Shown one piece after another: positions 61,526 through 64,000 of a stretch of 64,000 bases of DNA. The notes beneath the pieces were generated by a model. The model ran no database searches. It was not told where the DNA came from and worked only from the letters and a program-made list of their open reading frames with translations. Source of the DNA: Thermopolyspora flexuosa. Its GTDB lineage: Bacteria; Actinomycetota; Actinomycetes; Streptosporangiales; Streptosporangiaceae. Made by a program: the position numbers and the translations under genes. The stretch spans positions 62,001 through 126,000 of the forward strand of contig NZ_VFPQ01000002.1 of assembly GCF_006716785.1 (NCBI RefSeq). Direction: 5' to 3'. Each line of letters starts with the position of its first letter. Within the stretch, counting starts at the first letter, position 1.

Positions 61526-62052
61526 GCCTCCTCCTTCAGGGCCTTGCCGAGGGCGGCGATGCCACGGGCGATCGTGGAGCGCACCGTGCTCGCACCGATG
61601 CCCATGACGTCGGCGATCTCCGGGTCGGACAGCTCGAGGTAGTAGCGCAGGACGAGCGCCTCGCGCTGGCGGCGCGGCAGCCGCTGCAGCGCGGCGAGGA
61701 CCTCGCGCCGCTCCTCGCCGATGAGCACGGCGCTCTCCGCCGACCAGATCGGCGGCTCGTACGGCGTGCGGCGGCGGAAGGCGAACGCCCGTCTGCGCAG
61801 CACCGACCGGCAGCCGTTGAGCACGGCGGAGCGCACGTACGTGAGCGCCTTGTCCGGGTCCCGCAGCCGCGGCAGACCGGCGTGGGTCCGCTCGAAGGCC
61901 TCCTGCACCACGTCCTCGGCGGTGGCCAGATCGCCGACCATGATCAGCGCGAGCCGTACCAGCCCGATGTGGTGCGCGGCGAAGATCGCGGCGACGTCCA
62001 CCCGTTCTCGGGGAACGGCTTCCTCGGCGGTGGCCGGCGGTTCGACTCTCAT
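61522..62052 (-). CDS. ECF sigma factor (SigE-like group)
   Basis: A 176-residue sigma-70 factor with region 2 (about 22-90; LVRLALIMVGDLATAEDVVQ) and region 4 (about 118-170; LQRLPRRQREALVLRYYLEL, DVMGIGASTVRSTIARG). It directs RNA polymerase to alternative promoters. ATG 62052 is used; GTG 62076 would add 8 residues. It overlaps the following FtsX-domain gene by 4 nt, suggesting that this gene encodes its anti-sigma factor. Confidence 0.9.
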   Translation of the reverse strand: MRVEPPATAEEAVPRERVDVAAIFAAHHIGLVRLALIMVGDLATAEDVVQEAFERTHAGLPRLRDPDKALTYVRSAVLNGCRSVLRRRAFAFRRRTPYEPPIWSAESAVLIGEERREVLAALQRLPRRQREALVLRYYLELSDPEIADVMGIGASTVRSTIARGIAALGKALKEEA

Positions 62053-62103
62053 GTCCCAGAGACGCGCGGCGGGCACGGATGCTGCTCGCGCCGGGACACG
62101 GAA

Positions 62104-62766
62104 TCAGACCCGGGAGAAGACCTCCTGGAGGGAGCGGCAGGCGCCCTCGAGGTGGGCGCGCATGCGGCGCACCGCCTCGTCGGCGTCGCCGGCGCGCATC
62201 GCGTCGAGGATCGAGGTGTGCTCGGCGACGATGCGTTCCCGGCCGAGGGTGTGGCGGGTCTGCACCATCGACAGGTGGAGCTCACCTCGGATGAGGCGGT
62301 AGGCGCGCTGGTAGCGCGGGCTGTCGAGGGCGTCCACGAGGCACTGGTGGAAGCGCAGGTCGGCCTCGACGAACGCGCTGTGTGAGGCGTCGGGCTCGAT
62401 GTGCCGGAGGTCCTCGACGGCGCGTGCGGCGGCGACGACGGGGACGGTGCCGCGTTCGATGAGCAGGCGCACGACCTCGGTCTCGATGGGTATGCGGATC
62501 AGAAACAGGTCCTCGACGTCCTCACGGGACAGGCGGGGCACACAGGCGCGCTTGTTCGCCTCCCGGTAGAGCAGGCCCTCGTGCACGAGCGCGGTGAGCG
62601 CGCTGCGCGCGGTCGGGCGGGAGACGCCGTACGTGGAGGCGATCTCGGCCTCGGTCATCGTGCTGCCCGGCGGGATCTGGCCGTCCAGTACGCGGTCCCG
62701 AAGGGATGCGGCGAGCGCGTCGACGACCGAGACGGTGGACAACCGGAGCGCGGCGTCCCGGGGCAT
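62104..62766 (-). CDS. GntR-family regulator, FadR/FCD type
   Basis: A 220-residue regulator. The N-terminal winged helix is at about 10-75 (GSTMTEAEIASTYGVSRPTARSAL), and an all-helical FCD domain (about 85-215) carries the metal-binding histidines (FHQCLVDAL, EHTSILDAM). It is divergent from the L-lactate permease with an inverted repeat between, so it most likely controls it. ATG 62766 has GGGAGGTG upstream; GTG 62772 is possible. Confidence 0.9.
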   Translation of the reverse strand: MPRDAALRLSTVSVVDALAASLRDRVLDGQIPPGSTMTEAEIASTYGVSRPTARSALTALVHEGLLYREANKRACVPRLSREDVEDLFLIRIPIETEVVRLLIERGTVPVVAAARAVEDLRHIEPDASHSAFVEADLRFHQCLVDALDSPRYQRAYRLIRGELHLSMVQTRHTLGRERIVAEHTSILDAMRAGDADEAVRRMRAHLEGACRSLQEVFSRV

Positions 62767-62824
62767 GCACACCTCCCATGAAGCCTGCCCTCATTCTCTC
62801 ACGCTCCGCGAAACCGACTGTTGA

Positions 62825-62844
62825 CAGACAAGAAACATTGTCTG
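62825..62844. promoter_or_regulatory. inverted repeat operator before the lactate permease
   Basis: CAGACAA (62825-62831) and TTGTCTG (62838-62844), a perfect 7-bp inverted repeat with a 6-nt spacer. It overlaps a TTGACA (62821-62826) that resembles a -35 box, in the divergent GntR/permease promoter region. Confidence 0.65.
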
Positions 62845-62903
62845 ACACTTTCACATCACGGGGCGTGCAGACGGGGACACTCTCGATCAAAAGGAGCAGG
62901 GCC

Positions 62904-64000
62904 GTGGACGGGTACCAGCAGGTCTTCGACCCCGTAGCGGGGTCACTCGCGTGGAGCGCGCTGTTCGCCGCGCTTCCACTCGCCACACTCTTCGTGCTGC
63001 TCGGCGCGCTGCGCTGGAAGGCGTGGAAGGCCTCGATCGCCGCGCTGGCGGTGAGCCTCGCCGTCGCGATCTTCGCGTACTCGATGCCGGTCGGGCAGGC
63101 ACTGCTCGCCGCGAGCGAGGGGGCGGCCTTCGGGCTGTTCCCGATCATCTGGATCGTGCTCAACGCCCTGTGGATCTACAAGCTGACCGAGATCACGGGC
63201 TACGACCAGGTGCTGCGCCGCGCCTTCGGCTCGCTCTCCGACGACCAGCGCATCCAGGCGATCATCATCGCGTTCTGTTTCGGCGCCCTGCTCGAGGCGC
63301 TCGCCGGCTTCGGCACCCCGGTCGCCGTCTCCTCGGTCATGCTCATGGCGGTGGGCCTGCGGCCGATGAAGGCCGCCGCGGTCTCGCTGGTCGCGAACAC
63401 CGCGCCGGTGGCGTTCGGCGCGATCGCCGTGCCGATCACCACGCTCGGCAAGATCACCGGGCTCGACGCGGGCGCGCTCGGCGCCATGGTGGGGCGGCAG
63501 ACCCCGGTGCTCGCGCTGTTCGTGCCGCTGGTGCTCGTGCTCATGGTCGACGGCCGGCGCGGCGTGCGGCAGACCTGGCCGGTGGCGCTCGTCGGCGGCG
63601 CCGCGTTCGCCGGGGCCCAGTACCTCACCGCGAACTTCATCTCGTACGAGATCACCGACATCGTGGCCGCGTTCGCCGGGGCCTTCGCCATCGTCGGCAT
63701 GCTGCGCATCTGGCGGCCGCGTGAGGTGCTCACCGCCCAGGGCCCGATGCCGGTGGTCGCCGGGGCGGCCGTGGCCGACGCGCGGTTCGAGGCCGAGCAC
63801 AAGCGCCGCCGTACCGGGGAGGGCTCGGCCACGATGGCCTTCGCCCCCTACCTCATCGTGGTCGCGCTGTTCGCCATCGCCACCTTCGGCCCGGTCAAGG
63901 CCTGGCTCGCCGAGCACTCCGGCTGGCAGTTCGCCTGGCCCGGCCTCAACGTGGTGAACGCCGCGGGCGAGACCGTCTCCTCGGTCACCTTCAACTTCAA
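62904..64000 (+). CDS. L-lactate permease (3' partial)
   Basis: 365 codons are visible; the gene runs off the window. It starts GTG (MDGYQQVFDPVAG) after AAGGAG and shows many membrane helices. Blocks such as LFPIIWIVLNALWIYKLTE, EALAGFGTPVAVSSVML and VANTAPVAFGAIAVPITTL are typical of the LctP family of H+-coupled lactate/glycolate permeases. Family members have about 550 residues, so about one third is missing. Control by the divergent FCD-type GntR regulator fits lactate-responsive uptake. Confidence 0.93.
   Translation, partial: MDGYQQVFDPVAGSLAWSALFAALPLATLFVLLGALRWKAWKASIAALAVSLAVAIFAYSMPVGQALLAASEGAAFGLFPIIWIVLNALWIYKLTEITGYDQVLRRAFGSLSDDQRIQAIIIAFCFGALLEALAGFGTPVAVSSVMLMAVGLRPMKAAAVSLVANTAPVAFGAIAVPITTLGKITGLDAGALGAMVGRQTPVLALFVPLVLVLMVDGRRGVRQTWPVALVGGAAFAGAQYLTANFISYEITDIVAAFAGAFAIVGMLRIWRPREVLTAQGPMPVVAGAAVADARFEAEHKRRRTGEGSATMAFAPYLIVVALFAIATFGPVKAWLAEHSGWQFAWPGLNVVNAAGETVSSVTFNF

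Overview
The window looks like chromosomal DNA of a high-GC actinomycete, most probably a member of the Streptosporangiales. Very GC-rich codons, frequent GTG and TTG starts, an F420-type LLM oxidoreductase, crgA, a DLW-39 peptide and the order tRNA-Leu / fhaA / fhaB / pstP / rodA / pbpA / pknA / pknB / crgA / rhomboid / cyclophilin all point there. In actinobacteria that order lies within a few tens of kb of oriC, although oriC, dnaA and gyrA are not in this window. Species is not claimed.

Layout. 1-12.4 kb is ordinary metabolism and regulation: a carotenoid-oxygenase/acyl-CoA-ligase/LLM set with a double-HxlR regulator, an anti-sigma-type ATPase, a PAS-GAF histidine kinase, Ogt, a TPP-riboswitch-controlled CytX-type permease, a rhodanese and an Fpg-type glycosylase. 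12.4-17.3 kb holds a cluster of DnaA-box-like sequences, an LCP ligase, paired CNNM/CBS membrane proteins and tRNA-Leu(CAG). 17.5-29.4 kb is the conserved growth and division block, most of it one operon with 4-nt overlaps, with further DnaA-box-like sites at 27.0 and 28.0 kb. 29.7-33.3 kb carries a Rieske protein, a CDC48-like AAA+ ATPase, DLW-39, a HAD hydrolase and tRNA-Ala(TGC).

33,377-45,123 is a complete actinomycete integrative and conjugative element (AICE, pSAM2 type) in the 3' end of tRNA-Ala. It carries int, xis, RepSA-like initiator, TraSA-like FtsK translocase, Pra-like activator, KorSA-like GntR repressor with palindromic operators, XRE-TPR regulator, NUDIX (Pif-like), CutA, a structured non-coding segment, and a low-GC membrane-protein cargo gene beside attR. 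A 44-bp att repeat bounds it. A third, degenerate att copy lies at 50,033-50,075. Every copy is followed by a hairpin and a pair of GTGCC motifs 11 bp apart, so the site appears to have collected related elements in tandem. The 45.1-52.1 kb tail holds decayed genes: a doubly frameshifted secreted repeat protein, abutting fragments of an AraC regulator and a RibD-type reductase, and a frameshifted aldo/keto reductase.

52.3-64 kb returns to intact genes: an MFS exporter with a divergent XRE regulator, a DegT-like enzyme, membrane proteins, a Tat multicopper oxidase with a membrane partner, a sigma factor with an FtsX-extracellular-domain partner, and a GntR regulator divergent from an L-lactate permease cut by the window end. 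All calls rest on reading the sequence; no database search was run.
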